From WLWS01 sp965243105 (GTDB lineage Bacteria > Pseudomonadota > Gammaproteobacteria > Eutrophobiales > Eutrophobiaceae), in NCBI GenBank assembly GCA_965243105.1, contig CBDEUC010000003.1:1612001-1676000 (forward strand): DNA of 64,000 nt, given 5' to 3'. Each line of letters begins with the position of its first letter. Position 1 is the stretch's first letter. The notes below the pieces were generated by a model. That model did no database searches. It saw only the letters and a program-made list of their open reading frames with translations, and had not been told where the DNA came from. Both the position numbers and the translations under genes were made by a program. Shown here in pieces: positions 1 to 9,529 of the stretch.

Positions 1-1
1 T

Positions 2-181
2 GAATTACAGGATCTCGGTGATGCCAGGCTTACCAGCGAGGAGTCAGCGAAGTTGAGAAAGCAGTTAAAAGTCCTGCCTCCCGAAGTTGCAATGTACCAG
101 GATTCGGCCCAGTTCAGTGACATTTGCAAGCTCTGCTGGTCGATCCTTTACCGACCGGTGGCTGAACCCGAAAATCTTTAA
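2..181 (+). CDS. C-terminal fragment of an unidentified protein (5' end outside window)
   Basis: An open frame enters from the left edge and ends at TAA 179-181, giving the last 59 residues of a protein. The tail is charged and then hydrophobic, contains two cysteines (CKLC) and ends PVAEPENL. I do not recognise a family. It lies 82 bp upstream of the secretin gene on the same strand, so it could be the preceding gene of the pilus locus. Only reading continuity and position support it as real. Confidence 0.5.
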   Translation, partial: ELQDLGDARLTSEESAKLRKQLKVLPPEVAMYQDSAQFSDICKLCWSILYRPVAEPENL

Positions 182-204
182 CTTTTAAACACTTGGAATA
201 TAGT

Positions 205-210
205 TATAAT
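205..210 (+). promoter_or_regulatory. possible -10 element upstream of the pilus operon
   Basis: A perfect TATAAT lies 54 bp before the secretin start in a short AT-rich gap after the stop of the preceding frame. A matching -35 hexamer at 17 bp spacing is weak (CTTTTA at 182-187). The palindrome AAGTACTT follows at 212-219. The site may drive the pilus operon, but the evidence is only a hexamer match. Confidence 0.25.
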
Positions 211-263
211 AAAGTACTTAGACATGTTATATTCAAGTATTCGACTATTAGATTAACCTGGTA

Positions 264-1937
264 ATGCCCATGCGCAATATACTGACACTGACCATCGTGG
301 CACTGTTCCTGGCCGGTTGTGCCGAAATTCAGCCGGAACCCATGGAGCCTTCTGTTGGACATATTTCCGAACAGCCCGCTCCACCGAAAAGTGACATCCC
401 CCAATTGGTGCAACAACCACAGGTCCTGCCTGAGCCGGAAATTCCAAGGGAAGTTGAAAAGTACACCGTTGTTGTCAACGAGGTACCGGTAAAGGAACTC
501 CTCTTTGCGCTGGCACGTGATGCCAAGGTTAATGTCGATGTTGACCCCCGGGTTGAAGGTGTTGTCACGGTTAATGCAGTTGAACAAACCCTTGAACAGT
601 TACTCGACAGGATTGCCAGGCAGATTGATCTTCGTTACGAATTCAGCAACGGTAATTTACTGGTGTCGCCGGATGAACCATTTTTCCGAACCTACAATAT
701 CGGTTACCTGAACCTGTCCAGGGAGACCCAGGGCACCGTGACGGTATCCACCCAGATTGCCTCAACAAGTTCAGGTGATACCAGTGGTGGTGGCGGTGCA
801 GCTGCAGGCGGCGGTGGTGGCAACACCTCCACCACGTCCATCAGTTCATCCTCGAACCAGAATTTCTGGGAGAACATGAGTGCCACGCTTTCAGCCATCA
901 TCAGTGACGGCGACAGCACGGGTAACACTGATAACTCCCTGGTGGTCAATCCCGACAGCGGCGTAGTGACTGTTCGCGCGACTTCAAGACAGCACAGGCA
1001 AATACAGGAATACATCGACCAGGTCCTGGAAAGTGTCAGGCGACAGGTGCTTATCCAGGCAACGGTTGTTGAGGTCAGCCTGAGTGACCAGTTCCAGGCC
1101 GGTATCGACTGGTCCGCCCTGAACCTGACGGACTCGGGCTTCAGTCTTGGAGCAGGCCTGCTTGGCGGCGCCGGCTTCGTACTTGATGAAGCCAACAACG
1201 TATCCATATCGACGGCAGGACTCTCCGGCCCGCCGGTCACCAGCTCCGCTAACGTGATTCAATACAGCAACCCTGAATCAAATGGCTATCGCATCGACGC
1301 AGCCATAAACCTGCTGGCTGAATTTGGGGATACGAAGGTATTATCGAGTCCGCAGATCATGGTGCTGAATAACCATACTGCTGTGCTGAAGGTGGTCGAA
1401 AATTTTGTCTACTTTGAAGTCGAGCAGGAAATACAGCAAGGCAATGCCCTGGCTGGTACCGGCCCATTACTGGCAACTACAACCACGGCACAAACTATTC
1501 CGGTTGGTCTTGTTATGACAGTTACACCACAAATCAGCCGCGACGACAGCGTAACCCTCAATGTAAGGCCGACGATATCGTCGGTGATTCGAACGGAGCT
1601 TGACCCGAACCCCAGCCTGCAATTGGTACAGAACCGTATACCGGTAGTCCGCGTTCGTGAAATGGAATCTATCCTGAAGGTAAATTCACGCCAGATTGCA
1701 GTACTGGGTGGATTGATGCAGGACACCGTTCGTAGCAATGACAAGAAGACTCCTCTCGCAGGCGACATTCCCCTGCTTGGAAATCTATTCAAGTCACAGG
1801 ATCGTGAATCCCTGAAAACAGAGCTGGTGATTTTTCTACGCCCGGTTGTTATCAAGGATGCAAGTATCGACGGGGACCTGAGTGACTTCAGGCCTTTCCT
1901 GAGTCGAAGCACAAGCACAGGCGTGTCAGCGGAGTAA
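264..1937 (+). CDS. mshL: MshL-like secretin, outer-membrane pore of an MSHA-type pilus
   Basis: A 557-residue lipoprotein-type secretin. The N-terminus is a lipoprotein signal peptide with lipobox LAGC (Cys at about residue 19). A proline-rich stretch precedes an STN/secretin N-domain at about 72-135. A Ser/Gly-rich linker covers about 170-195. The C-terminal half is a secretin domain, including VLSSPQIMVLNN at about 358 and the late motif GDIPLLGNLF near 492. The family forms the outer-membrane channel through which the pilus emerges. The start at 264 (ATG CCC ATG) gives a normal lipoprotein signal; the ATG at 270 is an alternative. It heads a tightly packed operon, with only 7 bp to the next gene. 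A PilQ or GspD homologue is the alternative reading, but neighbours MshN, MshE and MshG favour the MSHA type. Confidence 0.88.
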   Translation: MPMRNILTLTIVALFLAGCAEIQPEPMEPSVGHISEQPAPPKSDIPQLVQQPQVLPEPEIPREVEKYTVVVNEVPVKELLFALARDAKVNVDVDPRVEGVVTVNAVEQTLEQLLDRIARQIDLRYEFSNGNLLVSPDEPFFRTYNIGYLNLSRETQGTVTVSTQIASTSSGDTSGGGGAAAGGGGGNTSTTSISSSSNQNFWENMSATLSAIISDGDSTGNTDNSLVVNPDSGVVTVRATSRQHRQIQEYIDQVLESVRRQVLIQATVVEVSLSDQFQAGIDWSALNLTDSGFSLGAGLLGGAGFVLDEANNVSISTAGLSGPPVTSSANVIQYSNPESNGYRIDAAINLLAEFGDTKVLSSPQIMVLNNHTAVLKVVENFVYFEVEQEIQQGNALAGTGPLLATTTTAQTIPVGLVMTVTPQISRDDSVTLNVRPTISSVIRTELDPNPSLQLVQNRIPVVRVREMESILKVNSRQIAVLGGLMQDTVRSNDKKTPLAGDIPLLGNLFKSQDRESLKTELVIFLRPVVIKDASIDGDLSDFRPFLSRSTSTGVSAE

Positions 1938-1944
1938 TCTTCCA

Positions 1945-3864
1945 ATGAGCCTGTTGATGGATGCCTTGAAAAAGGCTGAACGGGAAAAAAAGGAGGCGGC
2001 AAAGCGCCAGGAACAGGCAGAAGGCCTGGAAACGGAAACGCCCGCAGCTGAGTCTTCAGCAGGGCCTGCCGAGTCCGAAGTAAAAATCGATTCCCGTCCA
2101 CCAAGAACTACGCTTGATGATACCGATACCTGGGGCCAGGAAATCGTTGCAGGTGATAACACCTCGGAAATCCCGTCATTTGATACAACCGGTGAATTTT
2201 CCAATACTTCCGAACTGGCCCTTGAGCCCATAACCCATGCAGATGACACGGCCGAAATTCCCAGTGTTGCATCATCGGCTGTAAGCAGTGCTGACCCGGA
2301 GGACCCGACCCTCAACGTCACCATGAACGAACTCAGCCTTGCGGACTTGTCCAGCGAGGCGGCGGCAGTGGAGCAGGAAGACGAGGGTGACGAAGCAGCA
2401 CCGGCAACGATTGACGAGTTGCAGAGCGACCATGCCGACCTGCTCGATGAGACCTTTCACGGTGTAGCGCTTGATACCAACGACGTTAATCCCGAGTTGT
2501 TCCAGGAAACCATGCAGGGAGAGCCATTCCTGCCTGATGACGCATCTGATACCTGGGGCGAAACCCTGCCCGGTATTCCCGCGGCACAGCTTGCCAAGGA
2601 CATTGGCAGTGAAGACCAGCCGACACCAGTTGCCGCACAAACGGTGTTTGCGGCCGGTGGTACCAGGAAAAGTGGTGGCAATTTCAAGTGGGCCCTGCTG
2701 GGACTTGCAATCCTGGCAATCGTGTCCGGCTTTGTCTGGTATTACCTGACAATAACACCAATGAACCGTTCCCTGCCTTCACCGCAGATCGCACAGGGTA
2801 TCGAACAGGTAGGCCCGCCCCTGCACGAGACCCTGCAACTGGATATCAATCGAACACCGGCCCCGAGCGTACCCCAGGTTTCCGGCACTGCTGACGCCGC
2901 TGTACCTGGCACGGATACAATGACAGGCAGCGAAGCGATCGCAGCCGCACCGACCACCACCACGGAAAGTGAAGTAGTCATCGATAGCGCAGCTTCGACA
3001 GGCGAAGCAGCTGACCCGCTTGAAGCGGCCACTGCCGCGGCAATGGAACAAGAGATGCCAGCCGACGCTGAAGTTGAACCTGGAGTGGCAGTGGCTGAAG
3101 CCGAAGCCGGCGAGATGGCCGGGGAAGAGGAAACTACTGAAACTGCTGAAGCGGCTGAAGAAGAAAAACCTTCCATGTTGGCCGCGGTTACCGGGATGCT
3201 GTCTAAACCTGGTGCCCTGCCGGAGAAAATTGATCCGGAACCTTCACTCATCCAGATAAGTCGTAGTAAGGCACCGGATGACATGGGAAAAACCCTGGGT
3301 GATGCCTATATCGCCTACCAGAAAGGCGCGTATGGCACGGCGGTAGAGAAGTACCAGCAGACCCTCGAAAAATACCCGGACAATCGTGATGCCCTGCTTG
3401 GACTTGGTGCGATTGCGGTTAACGGCGGTGATTACCAGGCAGCTTATCGCTATTACGCGCGCGTATTGCAGGTTAACCCCTCGGACAGGTATGCAAGGGC
3501 AGCCTTAATCAATTTACAGGACAGGAGAAACCTTGCCGGCAGGGAAAGTGAAATTACAACCATGCTGCATGGCAACCCGGATTCTCACTACCTGCACTTC
3601 ACCCTTGGCAATATCTACGCAGCCGGGAATCGCTGGGCCGAGGCGCAGCAGGCTTTTTTTGATGCATACAGGTTGAACTCCAGTAGTCCTGACTATGCAC
3701 TTAACCTTGCGATTAGTCTTGACCATATTGGCCAGTATGCCGCAGCAGTGGATTACTATAATGCTGCGCTTGATCTCTCAAGGGAATCAACTGCCGCATT
3801 TAATGCGCAGGCAGTGAACGAGAGGATCAGCAAGCTGGAACAGGCGACGGAAACAGGAAATTGA
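1945..3864 (+). CDS. mshN: MshN-like inner-membrane TPR protein
   Basis: A 639-residue protein beginning MSLLMDALKKAEREKKEAAK, the amphipathic basic start typical of MshN and related pilus/secretion accessory proteins. A very acidic cytoplasmic region of about 240 residues follows, then one membrane helix at about 248-269, an Ala/Glu/Thr-rich periplasmic linker, and TPR-like repeats from about 447 (YQKGAYGTAVEKYQ, then a second block with YYARVLQVNP). In MSHA systems this protein is thought to link the assembly platform to the secretin. The gene starts 7 bp after the secretin stop with GGAG upstream, and its TGA overlaps the TTG start of the ATPase. The AAA ATPase gene mshM, normally between mshL and mshN, is absent. 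Confidence 0.75.
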   Translation: MSLLMDALKKAEREKKEAAKRQEQAEGLETETPAAESSAGPAESEVKIDSRPPRTTLDDTDTWGQEIVAGDNTSEIPSFDTTGEFSNTSELALEPITHADDTAEIPSVASSAVSSADPEDPTLNVTMNELSLADLSSEAAAVEQEDEGDEAAPATIDELQSDHADLLDETFHGVALDTNDVNPELFQETMQGEPFLPDDASDTWGETLPGIPAAQLAKDIGSEDQPTPVAAQTVFAAGGTRKSGGNFKWALLGLAILAIVSGFVWYYLTITPMNRSLPSPQIAQGIEQVGPPLHETLQLDINRTPAPSVPQVSGTADAAVPGTDTMTGSEAIAAAPTTTTESEVVIDSAASTGEAADPLEAATAAAMEQEMPADAEVEPGVAVAEAEAGEMAGEEETTETAEAAEEEKPSMLAAVTGMLSKPGALPEKIDPEPSLIQISRSKAPDDMGKTLGDAYIAYQKGAYGTAVEKYQQTLEKYPDNRDALLGLGAIAVNGGDYQAAYRYYARVLQVNPSDRYARAALINLQDRRNLAGRESEITTMLHGNPDSHYLHFTLGNIYAAGNRWAEAQQAFFDAYRLNSSSPDYALNLAISLDHIGQYAAAVDYYNAALDLSRESTAAFNAQAVNERISKLEQATETGN

Positions 3865-5573
3865 CAGCAGTAAAGAAAAATCGACGACTGGGTGAAATCC
3901 TGGTTGATAAGGGTGTTACCACTCCGGACCAGATCGATATCGCCCTTACCGAGCAGAAAAAGAGCAAGGAACACCTTGGTCGTATTCTTGTTCGCCTGGG
4001 TTTTGCCACTGAAGCGATTATTCGTGATGTTATTGGTGGTGTAATCGGGCAGGAGAGTGTCGACCTGAATCGTGCTGTTGCCGACAGCGAAGCCGTCAGC
4101 ATGATTCCCAAGGACATGGCGAGACGCTTGCGGGTATTGCCTATCAACTATGACAGCGCACGCGGCCAGCTTACCGTGGCGATGGCGGATATTTTTAACG
4201 TTGTTGCCCTTGACCAGTTAAACGCCTATGTCGCCGGGGCCGCCGAGGTAGTGCCTGTTCTTGCCGGTGAAGTCGAAATAGAAAAGACCATCGACCAGTT
4301 TTATGGTTTTGAACTCTCGGTGGATGGCATTCTTAACGAGATCGAGACTGGTGAAATTGATTACCAGAGTCTTGATGCCGAGTCTGACGAATATAGCCAG
4401 CCGGTCGTTCGCCTGGTCAACGCCCTCCTTTCGGATGCGGTTAAACGCGGCGCATCAGATATACACTTTGAACCTGAAGAGGGCTTCCTGCGATTTCGTT
4501 ATCGTATTGACGGCGTGTTGAGACAGATACGCAGCCTGCACAAGAACTACTGGTCAGCCATCGCCGTGAGACTGAAAGTCATGGCGGGGCTCGATATAGC
4601 GGAAACCCGTGCGCCCCAGGACGGAAGAATTTCCCTGTCACTGTCCGGACGCCAGGTGGACTTTCGTGTTTCCACCCTGCCAACGGTATATGGCGAAAAC
4701 ATCGTGCTGAGGATTCTCGATCGCCAGAAAGGTATCGTGCCGCTGGATCAGCTTGACCTGCAGGATGATGAAAAGACAGCACTGAAACTGATGGTGGCGC
4801 GGCCGGAGGGCATCATCCTTGTTACCGGCCCAACCGGTAGTGGTAAGACAACCACGCTTTACTCCATTCTCAGTTATCTAAACACAGAGTCAGTTAATAT
4901 CATGACCCTGGAAGACCCGGTCGAATACCCGATGACCATGATTCGACAGACATCGGCCAACGAAACTTCGCGACTGGATTTTGCCAGCGGTATTCGTTCC
5001 ATGATGCGCCAGGACCCGGACATCATACTGGTGGGCGAGATACGAGATGATGATACCGCGACAATGGCGCTGCGAGCTGCCATGACCGGCCACCAGGTAT
5101 TCTCCACGCTTCATACCAACTCTGCACTTGGTGCGATTCCCCGCTTGCTGGATATTGGCGTAAAGCCCGACATCCTCGCCGGTAATATCATCGGTGTAAT
5201 CGCACAGCGACTGGTGCGTAAACTGTGTGACAGCTGCAAGGAGTCCTACCAGCTCGGTGACCTTGAGCGAAACCTGCTTGGTTTAAAGATTACCGACCGG
5301 CAACAGAATATTTACCGTCCCAAGGGTTGCCAGTTTTGTGAGAACCAGGGTTACAGGGGGCGTATTGCACTGATGGAAGTGCTGCGTTTTGACACTGACA
5401 TGGACGAACTCGTCGCCCGTCGCGGAACACCAAAAGAATTAATGCGCATGGCACTGTCAAAGGGCTTCAGGCCCCTTGCTGACGCGGGTGCCGAGCGGGT
5501 CAGGGACGGTTCAACCAGCCTCGAAGAAGTCAGCCGCGTGGTTGACCTTACCAGCAGGCTGAAACAGGCCTGA
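3861..5573 (+). CDS. mshE: MshE-like pilus extension ATPase with c-di-GMP-binding N-domain
   Basis: A 570-residue GspE/PilB-family hexameric ATPase that powers pilin polymerisation at the inner membrane. The N-terminus carries two tandem MshEN-type motifs, RLGEILVDKG (from residue 9) and HLGRILVRLG (from residue 38), the arrangement known in MshE to bind cyclic di-GMP. Then come Walker A GPTGSGKT (323-330), the Walker B region ILVGEIRDDD and the His-box STLHTN. A CxxC...CxxC zinc element (CDSC, CQFC) lies near the C-terminus. Translation appears to begin at TTG 3861, overlapping the mshN stop (TTGA). No nearby ATG would keep the first RLG motif. Confidence 0.9.
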   Translation: MTAVKKNRRLGEILVDKGVTTPDQIDIALTEQKKSKEHLGRILVRLGFATEAIIRDVIGGVIGQESVDLNRAVADSEAVSMIPKDMARRLRVLPINYDSARGQLTVAMADIFNVVALDQLNAYVAGAAEVVPVLAGEVEIEKTIDQFYGFELSVDGILNEIETGEIDYQSLDAESDEYSQPVVRLVNALLSDAVKRGASDIHFEPEEGFLRFRYRIDGVLRQIRSLHKNYWSAIAVRLKVMAGLDIAETRAPQDGRISLSLSGRQVDFRVSTLPTVYGENIVLRILDRQKGIVPLDQLDLQDDEKTALKLMVARPEGIILVTGPTGSGKTTTLYSILSYLNTESVNIMTLEDPVEYPMTMIRQTSANETSRLDFASGIRSMMRQDPDIILVGEIRDDDTATMALRAAMTGHQVFSTLHTNSALGAIPRLLDIGVKPDILAGNIIGVIAQRLVRKLCDSCKESYQLGDLERNLLGLKITDRQQNIYRPKGCQFCENQGYRGRIALMEVLRFDTDMDELVARRGTPKELMRMALSKGFRPLADAGAERVRDGSTSLEEVSRVVDLTSRLKQA

Positions 5574-5578
5574 GCCCG

Positions 5579-6784
5579 ATGGACTATTTCCAGTACAAGG
5601 CAATCGACGACCGCGGCAGGGTGCATAACGGCCAGGCGGACGCGGCAAATATTGCTGACCTTGAAATGCGCCTGCAAAAGATGGGTCTTGACCTGGTCAA
5701 CTACCGGGAGGTCAAGTCACCCGCGCAAAATGCCTCGAGCCGCGGCGTTAGCCGAAGGGACCTGTTGCTGTTCTGTTTTCACCTCGAGCAAACTTCCAGG
5801 GCGGGTGTGCCGATCCTCGAGAGCCTGCAGGATCTTATTTCCAGTACCGACAACCCGCGCCTGAAAGAGATCATCTCGGCCATGGCCGAATCCATTGAAG
5901 GTGGTAAGACTCTGTCCCAGGCCATGGAAGATTTTCCCGGTGTTTTCTCACACGTGTTCTCAAGCCTGATTCGTGCCGGCGAACAAACCGGTGAAATTAC
6001 CCTGGTGTTTACCAAGTTGAATGAGAACCTCAAGTGGCAGGACGAGATGGCCAGCCAGACAAAGAAGTTGATCACCTATCCCGCTTTTGTCGGCTCGGTG
6101 GTCGTCGGGGTTGTGATCTTTCTCATGACCTACCTTGTGCCGGAATTACTGAGCTTCGTAAAGACAATGGGCCAGGAAATCCCCGGCCATACCAAGGCCC
6201 TGATTTTTGTTTCGGACATTTTTGTTAACTACTGGTACATCATTATCTTTGCGCCAATCGTGCTGGTGTTGTCCATCTTTATCGGTACAAAGACGAGTGA
6301 TAGCTTTGCCCTGGCGGTGGATACCTGGAAGTTGCGTATCCCGGTTGTCGGCCCCATTATGAAGAAAATTATCCTGGCTCGACTGGCTGCATTTTTCGCC
6401 ATGATGTATGCCGCGGGTATTACCATTATTGACTGCATTCGAACCGGCGAAGAGATCGCCGGCAACGGAGCGGTCGCCGGTGCAATGAATAACGTTGGCC
6501 AGATGATCGCCGATGGCCGAAGCCTGAGCGACAGTTTTGAATCAACTGACCTGTTTCCACCGCTCGTGCTTCGAATGATCAAGGTCGGCGAAAACACCGG
6601 TGCGCTACAGGACTCACTGGAAAATGTCGCCTATTTCTATACCAGGGATGTGCGCGAGTCTATTGAAAAACTACAGACAATGATCGAACCCACCATGACG
6701 GTTGTTCTTGGTTCGATTATTGGCTGGGTAATGTTCTCAGTACTTGGACCTATTTATGATCTCATCGCTAACATCGAAATTTAG
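5579..6784 (+). CDS. mshG: MshG-like inner-membrane platform protein (PilC/GspF family)
   Basis: A 401-residue GspF/PilC-type protein, the usual family length. The N-terminal cytoplasmic segment YFQYKAIDDRGRV is typical of the family. It contains two homologous helical domains (about 60-170 and 265-390) with membrane helices near 163-188, 212-235 and at the C-terminus (TVVLGSIIGWVMFSV). The motifs EQTSRAGVPI and AGITIIDCI are the expected repeat signatures. It forms the inner-membrane base on which the MshE ATPase acts. It starts 5 bp after mshE, and its last codons overlap the next gene. Confidence 0.88.
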   Translation: MDYFQYKAIDDRGRVHNGQADAANIADLEMRLQKMGLDLVNYREVKSPAQNASSRGVSRRDLLLFCFHLEQTSRAGVPILESLQDLISSTDNPRLKEIISAMAESIEGGKTLSQAMEDFPGVFSHVFSSLIRAGEQTGEITLVFTKLNENLKWQDEMASQTKKLITYPAFVGSVVVGVVIFLMTYLVPELLSFVKTMGQEIPGHTKALIFVSDIFVNYWYIIIFAPIVLVLSIFIGTKTSDSFALAVDTWKLRIPVVGPIMKKIILARLAAFFAMMYAAGITIIDCIRTGEEIAGNGAVAGAMNNVGQMIADGRSLSDSFESTDLFPPLVLRMIKVGENTGALQDSLENVAYFYTRDVRESIEKLQTMIEPTMTVVLGSIIGWVMFSVLGPIYDLIANIEI

Positions 6785-8372
6785 ATACTTCGATCGTCGT
6801 GCCCTGTTTATCAGTGCGCACAAGGCGGCGGTGTATCACTGGGACAAGGGCTCCATTTCCAGTTCCTATCTTTTCGATACCAACGAGGAAGGACGCGAAC
6901 ATTTTGAGCGTTACCTGAAGCAGACTCCAAGGACTCCTTTTTACATTCTTGTTGATGTCTTTGAGGAAGAGTATCGCAGGGAAACCATTCCCCACGTTTT
7001 CGGTCCGGACCGGCAGGCGCTTATTGGCCGCAAGACGGACAGGTTGTTCAGGGATACGCCCTATATTTACTCGGAAACCCAGGGGCGCGAGGAAGACGGC
7101 CGGCGGGACGACCGCATACTTTTAACAGCAATTGCCAACCCGGCCCTGGTAAAACCCTGGGTCGAGATCATGGACCGGAACAAGAGCCCGGTGGCCGGGA
7201 TCTATTCCCTGCCTTTGCTGGTGGGTTCACTGTTAGCCAGCCAGCCAGAACCCATGAAGCATGTGCTTGTTCTCAGCATGCAGAGTATCAGCGGGCTCAG
7301 GCAGACCTTTGTGCAGGATGGCGAGTTGCGTATCAGCCGCCTTGTGCAAATGCCGCGCTATGGCACAACGCCATACGGCCCCTACATTGCTGACGAAGTA
7401 GAAAAGATCCAGCGCTACCTTAACAGCCTTCGCCTGGTACCACCGGACGAACCCCTGGAAATCTGCTTCCTGATGACCGGCGAACTGAAAGAAGAGCTTG
7501 AAAAGGAATATAGCGACACTGACCTGGTCAAGTACCACGTGCTTGATATAAACGACGTGGCGGAGAAGGCCGGCTTCGATGCCGGGGTAACAACTCCGTT
7601 CAGTGATCGCCTGTTTGTCTCCCATCTCCTGAAAAAGGCGCCGGCCAATCACTACGCGGCGGATTCTGAACGACGATATTTTTCAATGCGTCGCATGCGT
7701 TATGCGATGCTGGCAAGCAGCCTCCTGCTAATGCTGTCGGGCGTGCTATGGAGTGGCTATAACCTCTTCAATGGCCTGTCCTACAAGCAGCAGAGTATTT
7801 CTGCGGATCTTCGAAAACAGTTTTACACGACGCGCTACAACATGGCGCGTGAACGCCTGCCGGAAACCCCGGTTGAGCCCGCAGATCTTGAGCATGCGGT
7901 TGTTATTGCCGACAAGATTTCGCAGTACAAGACTTCGCCAATCGACATGGTAAAGGTCATCAGTCGTGGCATGAACCGCTTCCCCGGTATTCAGCTTCGC
8001 AACATGCAGTGGGTCACGTCTATTGATCCCAACGTGGACCTTGGCGGCAAGCAGCAGGACGACAAGAAATCAAAGAAAAGCAAGATCGGTTTTAGCAAGG
8101 TGAGCTACAAGGATACCGGTTACCTGTATTACCAGGTGGCACTGGTTGACGGTTACCTGGAACCCTTTGATGGGAACTTTCGCAAGGCAATAGAATCCAT
8201 CAATGAGTATGCTGAGACTTTAAGACAGCAAAAGTCAGTGCACGACGTGAGTATTATTTCTCTTCCGCTGGACGTCAGTTCAAGTACAAGCCTCCAGGGA
8301 AATACGGGTTCGCAGGCAAAAGAGGCTAACTTTTCACTGAGACTGGTTGTGGGTATTGGCAATGAAGCGTAG
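6756..8372 (+). CDS. PilM/PilN-like assembly protein (MshI-type), apparently fused
   Basis: A 538-residue protein with a cytoplasmic N-terminal part of about 300 residues that reads like a degenerate actin-like PilM/GspL domain. It ends in a basic region, one membrane helix at about 313-335 (MLASSLLLMLSGVLWSG) and a periplasmic part resembling PilN/GspL. In related systems this alignment complex couples platform, ATPase and secretin. ATG 6756 is preferred over TTG 6744; both overlap the end of mshG. Sequence similarity is low, so the assignment rests on position, membrane topology and the following PilO-like gene. Confidence 0.6.
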   Translation: MISSLTSKFRYFDRRALFISAHKAAVYHWDKGSISSSYLFDTNEEGREHFERYLKQTPRTPFYILVDVFEEEYRRETIPHVFGPDRQALIGRKTDRLFRDTPYIYSETQGREEDGRRDDRILLTAIANPALVKPWVEIMDRNKSPVAGIYSLPLLVGSLLASQPEPMKHVLVLSMQSISGLRQTFVQDGELRISRLVQMPRYGTTPYGPYIADEVEKIQRYLNSLRLVPPDEPLEICFLMTGELKEELEKEYSDTDLVKYHVLDINDVAEKAGFDAGVTTPFSDRLFVSHLLKKAPANHYAADSERRYFSMRRMRYAMLASSLLLMLSGVLWSGYNLFNGLSYKQQSISADLRKQFYTTRYNMARERLPETPVEPADLEHAVVIADKISQYKTSPIDMVKVISRGMNRFPGIQLRNMQWVTSIDPNVDLGGKQQDDKKSKKSKIGFSKVSYKDTGYLYYQVALVDGYLEPFDGNFRKAIESINEYAETLRQQKSVHDVSIISLPLDVSSSTSLQGNTGSQAKEANFSLRLVVGIGNEA

Positions 8373-8982
8373 TGATATCGACTGGCCGGAACTGAGAGGC
8401 GCAATAGTAATATTTACTATTTGCCTGGTGCTAAGCGCCAGCATGCTGGCAGGCAGTTTCTACTTCAAGAGCGAGATGCACAAGGAGTATGAGCTGAACA
8501 ATGCCAATTTTCGCTCGGTCAGTAACAAGTATTTTGCCGTGGATGAAGAGGAAAAGCTGATAAGAAAATTTTATCCGCTATTTATTGACCTGTATAACAA
8601 CGGTGTCATTGGCAAGGAACAGCGGCTTAACTGGATCGAGGTCCTGCGAAATGCTGGTGAAGAAATCAGGATCCCGGGACTGAGTTACGAGATTCGAACC
8701 CAGGAGGCTTACAAACCCGGTTTCAAGATAAAACTGGGTAAGTACAAGTTATTCCGGAGTGTCATGAACCTGAATATGCAGTTACTTCACGAGGGCGACC
8801 TGTTTCGCCTGCTGGAAATTCTCGACAAGAATGCACATGGTTCCTATAACGTATCAAATTGCACCATGGGCTCAAGGGGCAGGGACATCAACGAGTCTGG
8901 CGAAGGTAGCAATATCACGGTCAGGTGTGAATTGACCTGGCACACGATAAAACTCAAGAATGGTAAGGAGCTGAAAGTATGA
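8362..8982 (+). CDS. PilO/MshJ-like inner-membrane alignment protein
   Basis: A 206-residue bitopic protein. A short cytoplasmic start (MKRSDIDWPELRG) precedes one membrane helix at about 14-36, a coiled segment to about 75, and a periplasmic domain containing LEILDKNAHGSYNVSNC. This layout matches PilO/MshJ proteins, which pair with PilN. ATG 8362 is chosen over the upstream TTG 8347; it overlaps the preceding stop by 11 bp. The stop overlaps the next start (ATGA). The function is inferred from order and topology. Confidence 0.6.
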   Translation: MKRSDIDWPELRGAIVIFTICLVLSASMLAGSFYFKSEMHKEYELNNANFRSVSNKYFAVDEEEKLIRKFYPLFIDLYNNGVIGKEQRLNWIEVLRNAGEEIRIPGLSYEIRTQEAYKPGFKIKLGKYKLFRSVMNLNMQLLHEGDLFRLLEILDKNAHGSYNVSNCTMGSRGRDINESGEGSNITVRCELTWHTIKLKNGKELKV

Positions 8983-9488
8983 GTATGTCATGCAGGTCCG
9001 CTCTCATGCCTGCTTTTCTTTCTATTGTGATGCTGTTGCCCGGTATGACGCTGGCAGAGCCAAAATTCGGCAGGTTCTTTACAACACCTTCAGAAAGGGA
9101 ACGTATTGACGAAAACCGCAACAAGGATCCCGAGCAGAGAGTGGTTATCCAGCAGGAAGAAGTGTTTGTTGTTGATGATATCGAGGAAGAGGAAGAAGTA
9201 TCCGTTGATGCCCTCACCGTGCGAGGCCTGGTATATCGCAAGGGAGAGAAAAGCACCGCGTGGATAAATGATAACAACACTTTTGAAGGCGGCATATCCT
9301 CGCAGAACATTACTGTCGGGGAAATTGATGAGTCAAAAGTTGAAATCAGGATCCCCTCAGCGGACAAAAAGGTCGAGCTCAAGGTGGGTAAAACCTACGA
9401 TCCAATGGCCGAAAAGAGCAACGATATTCTCAGTGATACCTGGTCGACCATCAAGAAAGCGTTCACTGGAAACTCCAGCGGAAATTAA
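8979..9488 (+). CDS. small exported protein of the pilus operon (MshK/PilP-like position)
   Basis: A 169-residue protein with a Sec signal peptide (hydrophobic core FLSIVMLLPGM, cleavage probably after TLA). A very acidic strip VVDDIEEEEEV lies mid-protein, followed by a small beta-rich segment starting LTVRGLVYRKGEKSTAWIN. That segment resembles the domain by which PilP/GspC/MshK-type proteins contact secretins. It overlaps the PilO-like gene by 4 bp. The family is not certain; operon position is the main evidence for a secretin-coupling role. Confidence 0.5.
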   Translation: MSMSCRSALMPAFLSIVMLLPGMTLAEPKFGRFFTTPSERERIDENRNKDPEQRVVIQQEEVFVVDDIEEEEEVSVDALTVRGLVYRKGEKSTAWINDNNTFEGGISSQNITVGEIDESKVEIRIPSADKKVELKVGKTYDPMAEKSNDILSDTWSTIKKAFTGNSSGN

Positions 9489-9529
9489 AGAAGTTGAAGT
9501 CCCGTCGTAAGCTACCACCCCGAGATTCG

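Noticed and set aside
2742..3284. A 180-residue minus-strand open frame inside mshN
   Set aside because: It is a Ser/Ala-rich shadow of the acidic Ala/Glu-rich linker of mshN, with no ribosome-binding site or family resemblance.
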